Below, one piece after another: positions 1 through 5,705 of a stretch of 5,753 bases of DNA; position 1 is the first letter of the stretch, and each line of letters begins with the position of its first letter. Position numbers and translations under genes: made by a program. Origin of the DNA: Clostridia bacterium. GTDB lineage: Bacteria; Bacillota; Clostridia; Oscillospirales; Acutalibacteraceae. Under the pieces are notes generated by a model, which had not been told where the DNA came from, made no database searches, and saw nothing but the letters and a program-made list of their open reading frames with translations. Location of the stretch: positions 1 through 5,753 of the forward strand of contig JAFWCS010000210.1 in the NCBI GenBank assembly GCA_017534365.1. The letters run 5' to 3'.

Positions 1-198
1 CTCCCGAAAAGTCAGAATATCACCGGGCTGACAATCCAGCACGCGGCAGATCGCATCCAGCGTTGAGAAGCGGACTGCCCGCGCCTTCCCGGTTTTCAGA
101 ATCGACAGATTCGCCTGCGTGATGCCGACGGCCTGCGCCAGCTCGCCGGAGGTCATTTTTCGCTTTGCCAGCATGACGTCCAGAGTTACCTCAATCAT
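1..198 (-). CDS. YozG-like Cro/C1-type HTH transcriptional regulator (C-terminus cut by window edge)
   Basis: This encodes a small DNA-binding protein of the XRE/Cro superfamily, YozG type, expected to act as a cytoplasmic repressor. The visible 66 residues start MIEVTLDVMLAKRKMTSGEL. The helix-turn-helix spans about residues 16-40 (ELAQAVGITQANLSILKTGK), and the conserved FSTLDAICRVLDCQPGDIL block follows at 44-62. Family members are about 65-75 residues long, so only a few residues and the stop lie beyond the left edge. The start ATG (196-198) is preceded by GAGGAG at good spacing, 12 bases after the stop of the DUF2975 gene, so the two genes are co-transcribed. Pairing of a YozG-type regulator with a DUF2975 membrane protein is a common Firmicutes arrangement. 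The regulator probably controls its own promoter; that is inference, and its other targets are unknown. Confidence 0.9.
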   Translation of the reverse strand, partial: MIEVTLDVMLAKRKMTSGELAQAVGITQANLSILKTGKARAVRFSTLDAICRVLDCQPGDILTFRE

Positions 199-210
199 CT
201 TCCCGTCTCC

Positions 211-666
211 TCAGATCGTCAGATCGTTTTCTTCCTGCAGCTCCACCGCCGCCTGCACCATGTTTTTCACCACGCGCAGGAGCGTACCGACCACGCCCAT
301 GGCTGCCGCGACGATGAAAAGCGGGAGATACCGCGTCATGGCCACACCGGTGATCACCATCACCGCATAGCAGCACCAGGAGATCCAGCGGAAGCAGCTG
401 ACGTTCTGCCGGATGAAAAGCCGCTCCCGCAGCACGTTGCGCAGGATCAGGATCATCATCGTCAGCGCAGCCGCGGCGAAGGGCGCGCAGCAATAGAAGG
501 TGATCACCACCGTGCGCACCACTGAAGCCGAATACCCCGCGCTGCCGTTCATCAACAGAAAGATCCACCGGAAAAAGGACGGCATGATCACCAGCAGCAC
601 CAGCAGCGCCGCCGCGCAGAAGCCGCAGATCACCAGGGAAATGATCGCGGACGCTTGACGTTTCAT
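211..666 (-). CDS. DUF2975 family integral membrane protein
   Basis: This is a 151-residue membrane protein of the DUF2975 family, whose biochemical function is not established. Four hydrophobic segments are visible at about residues 8-29, 49-76, 95-111 and 113-131. The family signature is clear: a charged loop with LRNVLRERLFIRQNV (76-90) before an aromatic RWISW stretch, and the C-terminus ending EENDLTI. The length is normal for the family. The ATG at 664-666 has a strong GGAGG 7 bases upstream (674-678). It is the first gene of an operon whose second gene is the YozG-like regulator, 12 bases downstream. By analogy with other membrane-protein and small-regulator pairs, it may sense or modulate the regulator; this is inference. 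The family call is firm and the role is not. Confidence 0.9.
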   Translation of the reverse strand: MKRQASAIISLVICGFCAAALLVLLVIMPSFFRWIFLLMNGSAGYSASVVRTVVITFYCCAPFAAAALTMMILILRNVLRERLFIRQNVSCFRWISWCCYAVMVITGVAMTRYLPLFIVAAAMGVVGTLLRVVKNMVQAAVELQEENDLTI

Positions 667-696
667 TTTGCTTCCTCCAAACGCTTCTTTTTCTTC

Positions 697-725
697 AAAA
701 TAGCATAAGTTTTATCGTTTGTCAA
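697..725 (-). promoter_or_regulatory. Sigma-A-type promoter of the DUF2975/regulator operon
   Basis: On the minus strand a perfect -35 box TTGACA (720-725) is followed by a 17-base spacer and the -10 box TATTTT (697-702). This would start transcription near 690 and give a leader of about 24 bases containing the GGAGG site of the DUF2975 gene. It lies between the upstream operon's terminator and the DUF2975 gene, where a promoter is expected. Confidence 0.8.
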
Positions 726-743
726 TATATTATTTATCGTTTT
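711..743 (-). repeat. Two direct 10-bp repeats around the -35 box, candidate operator
   Basis: AAACGATAAA (minus-strand reading) occurs exactly twice, at 711-720 and 734-743. The copies are 23 bp apart, so they lie on nearly the same face of the helix. One copy sits in the spacer touching the -35 box and the other just upstream of it. That placement suits a repressor or activator site, and the YozG-like regulator of the same operon is the obvious candidate ligand. The repeats are seen directly; the operator role is inference. Confidence 0.5.
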
Positions 744-761
744 ACAGTAAATTCACAATTG

Positions 762-792
762 AAAAAGCACGGGATAATCGAAACCCGTGCTT
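762..792 (-). terminator. Intrinsic terminator of the ADP-ribosylglycohydrolase operon
   Basis: A perfect 9-bp stem (AAGCACGGG, 765-773, pairing with CCCGTGCTT, 784-792) encloses a 10-base loop. On the minus strand the stem runs into five T. It begins about 20 bases after the stop codon of the ADP-ribosylglycohydrolase gene, which fits a terminator for that operon. The plus-strand side also has a T-rich tail (TTGTTTTTATTT), so it may work in both directions. Confidence 0.8.
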
Positions 793-813
793 CCTTGTTT
801 TTATTTGACGCCG

Positions 814-1896
814 TTACGCCTGCGGATAGCGCGCGCGCAGAGCGGCAAGCGCTTCCGGCGGTCGGCCGGGCGTCGGCGCGGCGGTCACCAGGTCCTGCGC
901 CAGCGTCATCAGCTGCGCACGCAGCTCCAGACCGTCCAGAAACCGTGCCGGGATCCCCTGAATCCCCAGCCGCGCGCCGAGGATCTGCCCCACGATCGCG
1001 CCGGTGGAATCGCTGTCTCCCTTATGATTGACCGCGGCAATGACCGCGCCGGTGAAATCCGTTTCGAATTTCAGCGCGCAATAAACCGCGATCGCCAGCG
1101 CTTCGTCGCCAACCCAGCCCTCGCCGAGCCGGTGGATCGCCGTCAGCGGCGTCTGATCCTCCTGCGCAAGCGTCAGCGCAGCCTGCAGCAGCGCATTCTG
1201 CCGCGTCACATGCTCCTGCGGCGCTCCCATCTGTTCCAGCGCCCGCATCGCATCCCGCACCGTCTCGGCCAGCGACAGCGCCGGCGCCTCCAGCGCGAGG
1301 CGGATCATATGCGCCAGCGCGGCGGACGACAGCCAGCCCAGCGGATGCCCGTGTGTCAGCGCGGCAGCTTCTGCGGCGATCCGGTCGCTTTGTCCGATCG
1401 AAAACGCGCTGCCGGCAAAGAACAGACCGATCGGCGCCACACGCATCACGCCGCCGCAGCCCTTGCTGTGATTGGACGGTCTCTCCGGCGTGCCGTGCAT
1501 GCCCGCGCGAATCGCGCTCAGGCAGGTGTTGCCCGGCGCGCGCCAGGCGAAAAGCGCAGGCTCGCGCAGCAGCCAGAGCCGTTGTTCGGCGTCCGCAGGC
1601 GGCGTATCGGCATACTGGGTCAGATACCAGTCCCGATACGCATCCGCGATCGCTTCAATATAAGGCGGCGGCGTGCTGCGTCCTTCCGCGGCGATCAGCC
1701 CTGCCGCCGTGAACATCGCCATCTGCGTGTCGTCGGAGATCAGGGCTTCCCCGTTGACCGGCGCATAGGCTGTGATCCCGGCTTCGCCGTAGGCCGCGCG
1801 GATCCGGGCTTCGTCCCAGAATTCGACCGTGTAGCCGAGTGCGTCGCCGACGGCACAGCAGATCATGCTGCCCTTCACGCGTTCCAATTTCGTCAT
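814..1896 (-). CDS. ADP-ribosylglycohydrolase family protein (DraG/ARH type)
   Basis: This 360-residue protein belongs to the ADP-ribosylglycohydrolase family, di-metal enzymes that cleave ADP-ribose from proteins or small molecules or act on related N-glycosides. The N-terminal GSMICCAVGDALGYTVEFW (9-27) is typical. The first metal-binding motif is SDDTQM (54-59) and the second is NHKGDSDSTGAI (290-301, with D294, D296 and T298), so the usual metal ligands appear intact. SKGCGGVMRVAPIG (144-157), LTHGHP (180-185) and WVGDEALA (261-268) are further conserved blocks. No signal peptide or membrane segment is seen, so it should be cytoplasmic. A GGGGA sequence lies 9 bases before the ATG. It follows the sialidase-like gene after 69 bases and is probably the last gene of that operon. 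The true substrate is unknown; the sialidase-like neighbour suggests a metabolite or glycoside as readily as an ADP-ribosylated protein. Confidence 0.93.
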   Translation of the reverse strand: MTKLERVKGSMICCAVGDALGYTVEFWDEARIRAAYGEAGITAYAPVNGEALISDDTQMAMFTAAGLIAAEGRSTPPPYIEAIADAYRDWYLTQYADTPPADAEQRLWLLREPALFAWRAPGNTCLSAIRAGMHGTPERPSNHSKGCGGVMRVAPIGLFFAGSAFSIGQSDRIAAEAAALTHGHPLGWLSSAALAHMIRLALEAPALSLAETVRDAMRALEQMGAPQEHVTRQNALLQAALTLAQEDQTPLTAIHRLGEGWVGDEALAIAVYCALKFETDFTGAVIAAVNHKGDSDSTGAIVGQILGARLGIQGIPARFLDGLELRAQLMTLAQDLVTAAPTPGRPPEALAALRARYPQA

Positions 1897-1920
1897 TTCC
1901 GTTTTTCCCCTTTTATTGAT

Positions 1921-1957
1921 CCGGAAGCGTTCGCCGCGCGATGGGCAAGGCCTCCGG
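1921..1957 (-). other. Intergenic hairpin between the sialidase-like and ADP-ribosylglycohydrolase genes
   Basis: An 8-bp inverted repeat with one G-U pair (CCGGAAGC, 1921-1928, with GCCTCCGG, 1950-1957) occupies most of the 69-base gap. In the transcribed (minus) direction it is followed by ATCAATAAAA rather than T residues, so it is not a standard terminator. It could stabilise or mark processing of the mRNA, or be incidental in GC-rich DNA. Confidence 0.3.
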
Positions 1958-1965
1958 TTCCTTTC

Positions 1966-2961
1966 TTAAAAATCGTAAGCGATCACGCGAAACGCGAGAT
2001 CGGTCCGCTCATATGTATAAGTCACGTACAGCTTCCCGCCCGCCGCAACGATCGCCGGGTAGGAGAATTCGCTGCCCGGGCGCTCCGGCTCGAGCGTGAG
2101 CACCGGCCGGAAATGCGCGCCGTTGTCATCCGAGCGGCTGAGCGTCAGCGGCGAGCGTTCGCCCCAGTTCTCCGCCACGGGATTGCAGACCAGAAACAGC
2201 GTTCCGTCCGGCACGCGCACGAGATCCAGCCCGCTGTTGTTGTTTGGAATCGCGGTCGGATACGCCTCGCACCAGGTCGCGCCGAAATCCTCGGAATCAC
2301 TGCGATAGGCGCAGCCGACTGCCGTGCGGGCCAGCAGATGCACGCAGCCCGGCGCGGATTCCCAGAGCGTCGGCTGGATCATCGGGATCGGATCGGCGCA
2401 GTAATCGTTCTGCCGGTTCAGGATCGGCGCGATCCGCCCCGTGGAGATCTTCTTTCCCTCCTGCCAGGTCACGCCGTCGTCATACGACGTGTCGATAAAG
2501 CAATGCCAGCCGTGCGACTCCGAGGAAGCCGGCGCGAGCAGCCGCCCGTCCGACAGACGCAGGCATTTGTTCTTCACCGGGCCGCGTGCGCCGCGATCGC
2601 CCGGCACAAGCGCGACAGGCGCCGAAAAGCTGCGCCCGCCGTCGGAAGAAACGTAGGTGAAGGTGCGCCAGGAAGCAATATGCCGCCCGACCTTGAAAAA
2701 CAGACGCACTGTGCCGTCCCGCTGCAGATGCAGCACGGGATTCCAGTGCGGCAGATCCGCCCGATAAGAGATCCGGATCGGCGGCTGCCAGCCGGCGTGC
2801 GTGCGCCGCGCCGCCCAGATATTGACGTCCGGTCTGCCCTCCCGGCTGCCGCCGAACCACGCCGCAAGCACTGTGCCGTCCGGCAGGGGCAGCACGGTGG
2901 AGGCGTGGCAATTCGCCGTCGGCAGCGGATGGCAGATCCGCTCAGAGATCAGCACCCGCAT
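1966..2961 (-). CDS. Sialidase-like BNR/Asp-box protein (COG4692 / BNR_2 type)
   Basis: This 331-residue protein looks like a six-bladed beta-propeller of the BNR_2 sialidase-like group. The N-terminal CHASTVLPLPDGTVLAAWFGG (18-38) followed by SREGRPDVNIW (39-49) is characteristic. Asp boxes of the form SxDxGxxW/F are seen at 105-112 (SSDGGRSF), 159-166 (SYDDGVTW), 223-230 (SEDFGATW) and about 275-284. NNNSGLDLV (240-248) and SEFSYPAIV (297-305) are also typical of this group. I see no FRIP motif and no signal peptide, so it is not an obvious secreted GH33 sialidase; a cytoplasmic glycosidase on imported oligosaccharides is more likely. The start ATG lies 3 bases after the stop of the 73-residue upstream gene and has no strong ribosome site, pointing to translational coupling. 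The fold call is strong. Catalytic activity and substrate are uncertain. Confidence 0.85.
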   Translation of the reverse strand: MRVLISERICHPLPTANCHASTVLPLPDGTVLAAWFGGSREGRPDVNIWAARRTHAGWQPPIRISYRADLPHWNPVLHLQRDGTVRLFFKVGRHIASWRTFTYVSSDGGRSFSAPVALVPGDRGARGPVKNKCLRLSDGRLLAPASSESHGWHCFIDTSYDDGVTWQEGKKISTGRIAPILNRQNDYCADPIPMIQPTLWESAPGCVHLLARTAVGCAYRSDSEDFGATWCEAYPTAIPNNNSGLDLVRVPDGTLFLVCNPVAENWGERSPLTLSRSDDNGAHFRPVLTLEPERPGSEFSYPAIVAAGGKLYVTYTYERTDLAFRVIAYDF

Positions 2962-2964
2962 CGG

Positions 2965-3186
2965 TTACAGCTCAAAGTCCGCCGGGTCTGCCTGCGCCAC
3001 GGTCAGCGGCGCCTGCGGCTGCCTGCGCAGCGGATCATAGACGTAGCTGCGGCAGCGGTCGTCCGGCTGCATCATGCCCTGCTTGACGCAGAGCACCGTC
3101 TTGCCGTCCGGCGAAGGGCGGCCGCGCCCACAATAGGCGCACTGCGGCGGATAAGTCTTTTTGGCATTCAGCAGTCTGCGTTTCAT
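2965..3186 (-). CDS. Small conserved four-cysteine protein of unknown function
   Basis: This 73-residue protein has four cysteines: CxxC at 16-19 (CAYCGRGRPSPDGK), C33 in VLCVKQG, and C45 in DDRCRSYVYDPLRR. The spacing suggests a small zinc-ribbon-like metal site. The pattern CxYCxRGRPxPDGKxVLCVKxG, then CRxYxYDPL and an acidic FEL end, matches short uncharacterised proteins I recall from Clostridia. No function is known to me. The ATG (3184-3186) has a good AGGGGAG site 7 bases upstream (3194-3200). It is the first gene of the minus-strand operon, and its stop is 3 bases before the sialidase-like start. The family often stands alone in genomes, so the operon position need not define its role. 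Confidence 0.82.
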   Translation of the reverse strand: MKRRLLNAKKTYPPQCAYCGRGRPSPDGKTVLCVKQGMMQPDDRCRSYVYDPLRRQPQAPLTVAQADPADFEL

Positions 3187-3219
3187 CTCATCGCTCCCCT
3201 GTATCGGTTTCTTTTGTAT

Positions 3220-3255
3220 ATCTTACCATATTATTTCCTTTGCCGCAAGCGTCAA
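3220..3255 (-). promoter_or_regulatory. Probable promoter of the minus-strand three-gene operon
   Basis: On the minus strand TTGACG (3250-3255) lies 16 bases from TAATAT (3228-3233). An alternative overlapping -10 is TAAGAT (3220-3225), preceded by an extended TGG and a weaker -35 (TTGCGG, 3243-3248). Either would start transcription shortly upstream of the AGGGGAG ribosome site of the 73-residue gene. Its presence is expected here; which of the two is used cannot be decided by eye. Confidence 0.5.
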
Positions 3256-3381
3256 TCTGACGCGCGCGAAAAAACGTGGCGTACCGGAGCGCTTCCGTCT
3301 GCGGATCGTTGCGATGCACAAAATGCAAGGGCTGTTTTTGTGGAAAATCGCCTGTTTTTTCTTTGAACTTCTTATTTTTCG

Positions 3382-3410
3382 TTGAAAACGCACCCGCAAT
3401 CTGCTATACT
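3382..3410 (+). promoter_or_regulatory. Extended -10 promoter of the ABC exporter gene
   Basis: TTGAAA (3382-3387) is separated by 17 bases from TATACT (3405-3410), and TGC directly before it forms an extended -10. Transcription would begin near 3417, about 40 bases before the coding start. This also rules out the longer reading frame that opens at 3276, because its first part would lie upstream of the transcript. Confidence 0.78.
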
Positions 3411-3458
3411 GGAAACGGAAAAAGAATTTGCGCATTTTGCCGCAAAACGAAAAAGCAG

Positions 3459-5201
3459 GTGATCCGTTTGCTCAAGCGCTTCCTCCCCTATTACCGCCCG
3501 CACTGGCTGATGTTTTCGCTGGATATGCTGGCCTCCGTCGCAATCTCGGTGCTCGGCATGATCTATCCGATCATGACCAACCGGATGCTGAACGACTACA
3601 TCCCCAACCGCGCCTACCGCTCGATCATTGCCGCCGGCGCGGGGGTGCTCGCGCTCTATTTCGTGCGCATGCTGCTGCGCTATTTCGTGCAGTATCAGGG
3701 CCACATGGTCGGCACGCTGATCCAGGCGCAGATGCGCCGCGAGCTCTTTGCCCATCTGGAAAAGCTGCCGTTTTCGTTCTATGATGATCACGAAACCGGC
3801 GCGATCATGACCCGCATGACGAACGACCTGTTTGAAGTGGTCGAGCTCGCGCACCACGGCCCGGAGAATCTGCTGACCTGCACGATCATGATCGTGCTCA
3901 GCTTCGCCTATCTCTGCACGATCAACCTCTGGCTCACGCTGATCATTTTCACCTGCGTGCCGATCCTGGTCGTCGTTTCCATCCGCTATCGCCGCCGGAT
4001 GCGCAAGGCCTTTGACGAGCGCCGCAAGAGCAACGCCGTCATCAACGCCGCGCTGGAAAGCTCCATCACGGGCGTGCGCGTGACCAAAGCCTACACCAAC
4101 GCCGCGCGCGAGGAGGAAAAATTCGAGGTCGGCAATCAGCAGTTTGTGGAAGCCTCGGCGCATTCTTATCAGGCCATGGGCAAATTCCACTCCTCCACCT
4201 CCTTTGTGACGGACGTGTTCAACGTCTTCATTCTGATCGCCGGCGGCCTGTTCCTTTACAGCGGCAAGATCAACTTCGGCGAATACTCCACCTTCATCGT
4301 CTCGGTCAACCTTTTCATTTCGCCCGTGCAGACGCTGATCGGCTTCATGGAGCAGTGGCAGAACGGCGCGACCGGCTTCCGCCGCTTCCTTGAGATCATG
4401 GACGTGCCTCCGGAGGCCGACGCCCCCGACGCGGAGGATCTCGGCGCGGCGCAGGGCGAGATCGAGCTGCGGGACGTCTGCTTCTCCTACACGGAGGATG
4501 AGACGCAGGGCGTGCTCGACCATGTATCGCTGAAAATCGAAAAAGGGCAGAAGGTCGCGCTGGTCGGCCCCTCGGGCGGCGGCAAAACGACGATCTGCCA
4601 TCTGATCCCCCGGTTTTATCAACTGGAAGCGGGGCACGGCAGCATTCTGATCGACGGGCACGACATCCGCACGCTGACCATGGAATCCGTGCGCCGCAGC
4701 ATCGGCATCGTGCAGCAGGACGTCTTTCTCTTCAGCGGCACGATCCGCGACAATATCCGCTACGGCAGCCCGGACGCCACGCAGGAGCAGATCGTCGAAG
4801 CGGCAAAGCGCGCAAATATCCACGACTACGTGCTCACCCTCCCCCACGGCTATGACACGGAGATCGGCGAGCGCGGCGTGCGCCTCTCCGGCGGGCATAA
4901 GCAGCGCATCTCCATCGCCCGCGTGTTTCTGAAGGACCCGGCGATCCTGATCCTCGACGAAGCCACGAGCGCGCTGGACAACAGCACGGAGCTGCAGATC
5001 CAGCAGGCGCTGGACGCGCTTTGCAAGGGCCGCACGACGCTGGTCGTCGCGCACCGGCTCTCGACTGTGCGCAACGCGGATGAGATCGCCGTTGTGACCG
5101 GCGGGCGCATCACCGAGCGCGGTTCGCATGAAGCGCTGATGGCGCAGGGCGGGCTTTATAAAGACCTCTACAACCTGCAGTTCCGCATCCAGCAGATGTG
5201 A
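3459..5201 (+). CDS. ABC exporter half-transporter, fused permease and ATPase (multidrug/lipid type)
   Basis: This 580-residue type IV ABC exporter has a six-helix membrane domain followed by one nucleotide-binding domain, so it should act as a dimer in the cell membrane and export a substrate with ATP. Membrane segments lie near 17-38, 54-76, 138-157, 158-176, 249-268 and 272-294. A coupling-helix region is ETGAIMTRMTND (112-123). In the ATPase domain are A-loop Y344, Walker A GPSGGGKT (370-377), Q-loop Q420, signature LSGGH (477-481, H in place of the usual Q or E), Walker B ILILD with E501, D-loop SALD (504-507) and H-loop H532. All catalytic residues are present. The start is not ATG. I chose GTG at 3459, giving (M)IRLLKRFLPYYRPH, which matches the family N-terminus. 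TTG at 3468 is an alternative and has AGGTGA 5 bases upstream. The gene has its own promoter and no partner gene, so a homodimer is likely, though a partner elsewhere cannot be excluded. Substrate unknown. Confidence 0.93.
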   Translation: MIRLLKRFLPYYRPHWLMFSLDMLASVAISVLGMIYPIMTNRMLNDYIPNRAYRSIIAAGAGVLALYFVRMLLRYFVQYQGHMVGTLIQAQMRRELFAHLEKLPFSFYDDHETGAIMTRMTNDLFEVVELAHHGPENLLTCTIMIVLSFAYLCTINLWLTLIIFTCVPILVVVSIRYRRRMRKAFDERRKSNAVINAALESSITGVRVTKAYTNAAREEEKFEVGNQQFVEASAHSYQAMGKFHSSTSFVTDVFNVFILIAGGLFLYSGKINFGEYSTFIVSVNLFISPVQTLIGFMEQWQNGATGFRRFLEIMDVPPEADAPDAEDLGAAQGEIELRDVCFSYTEDETQGVLDHVSLKIEKGQKVALVGPSGGGKTTICHLIPRFYQLEAGHGSILIDGHDIRTLTMESVRRSIGIVQQDVFLFSGTIRDNIRYGSPDATQEQIVEAAKRANIHDYVLTLPHGYDTEIGERGVRLSGGHKQRISIARVFLKDPAILILDEATSALDNSTELQIQQALDALCKGRTTLVVAHRLSTVRNADEIAVVTGGRITERGSHEALMAQGGLYKDLYNLQFRIQQM

Positions 5202-5314
5202 CCGCCGATTTTGCCGCCGCACACGCTGCGGATCCGTTTGCAAAAAGCGGCGATCCCGCCTGCAGTCCGGCATGAATTCCGGCGAAAATCCGGTCTCTTT
5301 TTTCAAAAAAACGC

Positions 5315-5342
5315 TTGACATTTTCCGCAATTCGTGTATAAT
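5315..5342 (+). promoter_or_regulatory. Consensus promoter of tRNA-Gln
   Basis: Perfect TTGACA (5315-5320) and TATAAT (5337-5342) boxes are separated by 16 bases. Transcription should begin near 5349, giving a leader of about 24 bases before the mature tRNA. The leader contains a small GCCC-GCAA-GGGC hairpin (5354-5365), which RNase P processing would remove. Confidence 0.9.
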
Positions 5343-5372
5343 ATGTATTCGTAGCCCGCAAGGGCAGCATAT

Positions 5373-5446
5373 TGGGGAATAGTGTAACGGTAGCACGACA
5401 GACTCTGACTCTGTTTGTTGGGGTTCAAATCCCTATTCCCCAGCCA
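5373..5446 (+). tRNA. trnQ: tRNA-Gln (anticodon CUG), CCA encoded
   Basis: The 74-base sequence folds as a full cloverleaf. The acceptor stem is TGGGGAA (5373-5379) with TTCCCCA (5436-5442), followed by discriminator G and encoded CCA (5444-5446). The anticodon stem is ACAGA/TCTGT (5398-5402 and 5410-5414), and its loop CTCTGAC carries anticodon CTG at 5405-5407, reading CAG codons. The T arm is TGGGG-TTCAAAT-CCCTA (5419-5435). The weak U1-A72 pair and G73 are known identity features of tRNA-Gln. It stands alone between its own promoter and terminator. Confidence 0.96.
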
Positions 5447-5448
5447 GA

Positions 5449-5491
5449 AAAGACTCCTGATTTTGATACAAAATCGGGAGTCTTTCTTTTT
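5449..5491 (+). terminator. Intrinsic terminator of tRNA-Gln
   Basis: A 17-bp stem with one T-G wobble (5449-5465 with 5469-5485) closes a 3-base ATA loop and is followed by CTTTTT. It starts 3 bases after the CCA end. This is a very strong terminator placed exactly where one is expected for a single tRNA gene. Confidence 0.93.
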
Positions 5492-5537
5492 GCACCCCGA
5501 GAGGGGAGAAAGCCCTTGGTATTCAAGGCGTTTGTAC

Positions 5538-5555
5538 CCATTTTCAAACGATAGC
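5538..5555 (+). repeat. CAAACGATAGC repeat, copy 1
   Basis: CCATTTTCAAACGATAGC is the exact 18-bp reverse complement of copy 3 (5667-5684). The core is 5545-5555. It precedes the orphan hairpin at 5566. Confidence 0.75.
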
Positions 5556-5565
5556 ATAACAATTC

Positions 5566-5602
5566 AAAGACAGGATCACAGCGGTGTGATCATGTCTTTT
5601 TT
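5566..5602 (+). terminator. Orphan terminator-like hairpin
   Basis: A stem of AAAGACA plus GATCACA (5566-5580) pairs with TGTGATC plus TGTCTTT (5585-5599). It has a single G-A mismatch (5573/5592), a GCGG loop and a T run continuing to 5602. It looks like an intrinsic terminator on the plus strand. The nearest plus-strand gene is the tRNA, which already has its own terminator, so what this one serves is unclear. Confidence 0.6.
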
Positions 5603-5633
5603 CGTTCTTGGTGTTAAGTTGTCGGGTTTTTGT

Positions 5634-5651
5634 CTATTTACAAACGATAGC
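5634..5651 (+). repeat. CAAACGATAGC repeat, copy 2
   Basis: CTATTTACAAACGATAGC matches the reverse complement of copy 4 with one difference over 18 bp. Its core (5641-5651) can pair with copy 3 to form a hairpin with an 11-bp outer stem, an extra 4-bp inner stem (TTTT/AAAA) and a CTGC loop. Confidence 0.75.
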
Positions 5652-5666
5652 ATCTTTTCTGCAAAA

Positions 5667-5684
5667 GCTATCGTTTGAAAATGG
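5667..5684 (-). repeat. CAAACGATAGC repeat, copy 3
   Basis: GCTATCGTTTGAAAATGG is the exact inverse of copy 1 over 18 bp. With copy 4 it forms a tandem direct repeat of 21-bp period, two helical turns. Confidence 0.75.
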
Positions 5685-5687
5685 AGG

Positions 5688-5705
5688 GCTATCGTTTGCA
5701 AATAG
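5688..5705 (-). repeat. CAAACGATAGC repeat, copy 4
   Basis: GCTATCGTTTGCAAATAG is the inverse of copy 2 with one mismatch, and directly follows copy 3 with the same orientation. It is the last copy seen before the right edge. Confidence 0.75.

Noticed and set aside
3330..3360. Weak hairpin GGCTGTTTT/AAAATCGCC followed by T residues
   Set aside because: Its stem has a mismatch, a G-U pair and mostly A-T pairs, and there is no plus-strand gene upstream for it to end.
787..3366. An 859-residue plus-strand open frame opposite the minus-strand operon
   Set aside because: It is antisense to three genes with recognisable families, is extremely rich in Arg, Ala and Pro, has no domain, and runs through the operon promoter. 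It is an effect of the GC-rich third codon positions on the other strand.
5202..5300. Terminator for the ABC exporter
   Set aside because: Only a 4-bp CCGG self-pair precedes the T run near 5300; I found no stem strong enough to call.
3372..5396. A 674-residue minus-strand open frame opposite the ABC exporter
   Set aside because: It is antisense to a clear ABC exporter and the tRNA promoter, with His/Arg/Asp-rich low-complexity sequence and no family features.
5574..5591. CRP-like site in GATCACA-GCGG-TGTGATC
   Set aside because: The half sites are in the opposite order and spacing to a CRP site (TGTGA then TCACA), and the sequence is explained by the hairpin stem.
5415..5678. Plus-strand open frame starting inside tRNA-Gln
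   Set aside because: It begins in the tRNA and reads through two terminator hairpins; no coding character.
5538..5705. CRISPR array
   Set aside because: The repeats are short, in both orientations and unevenly spaced, with no spacer pattern and no cas gene.
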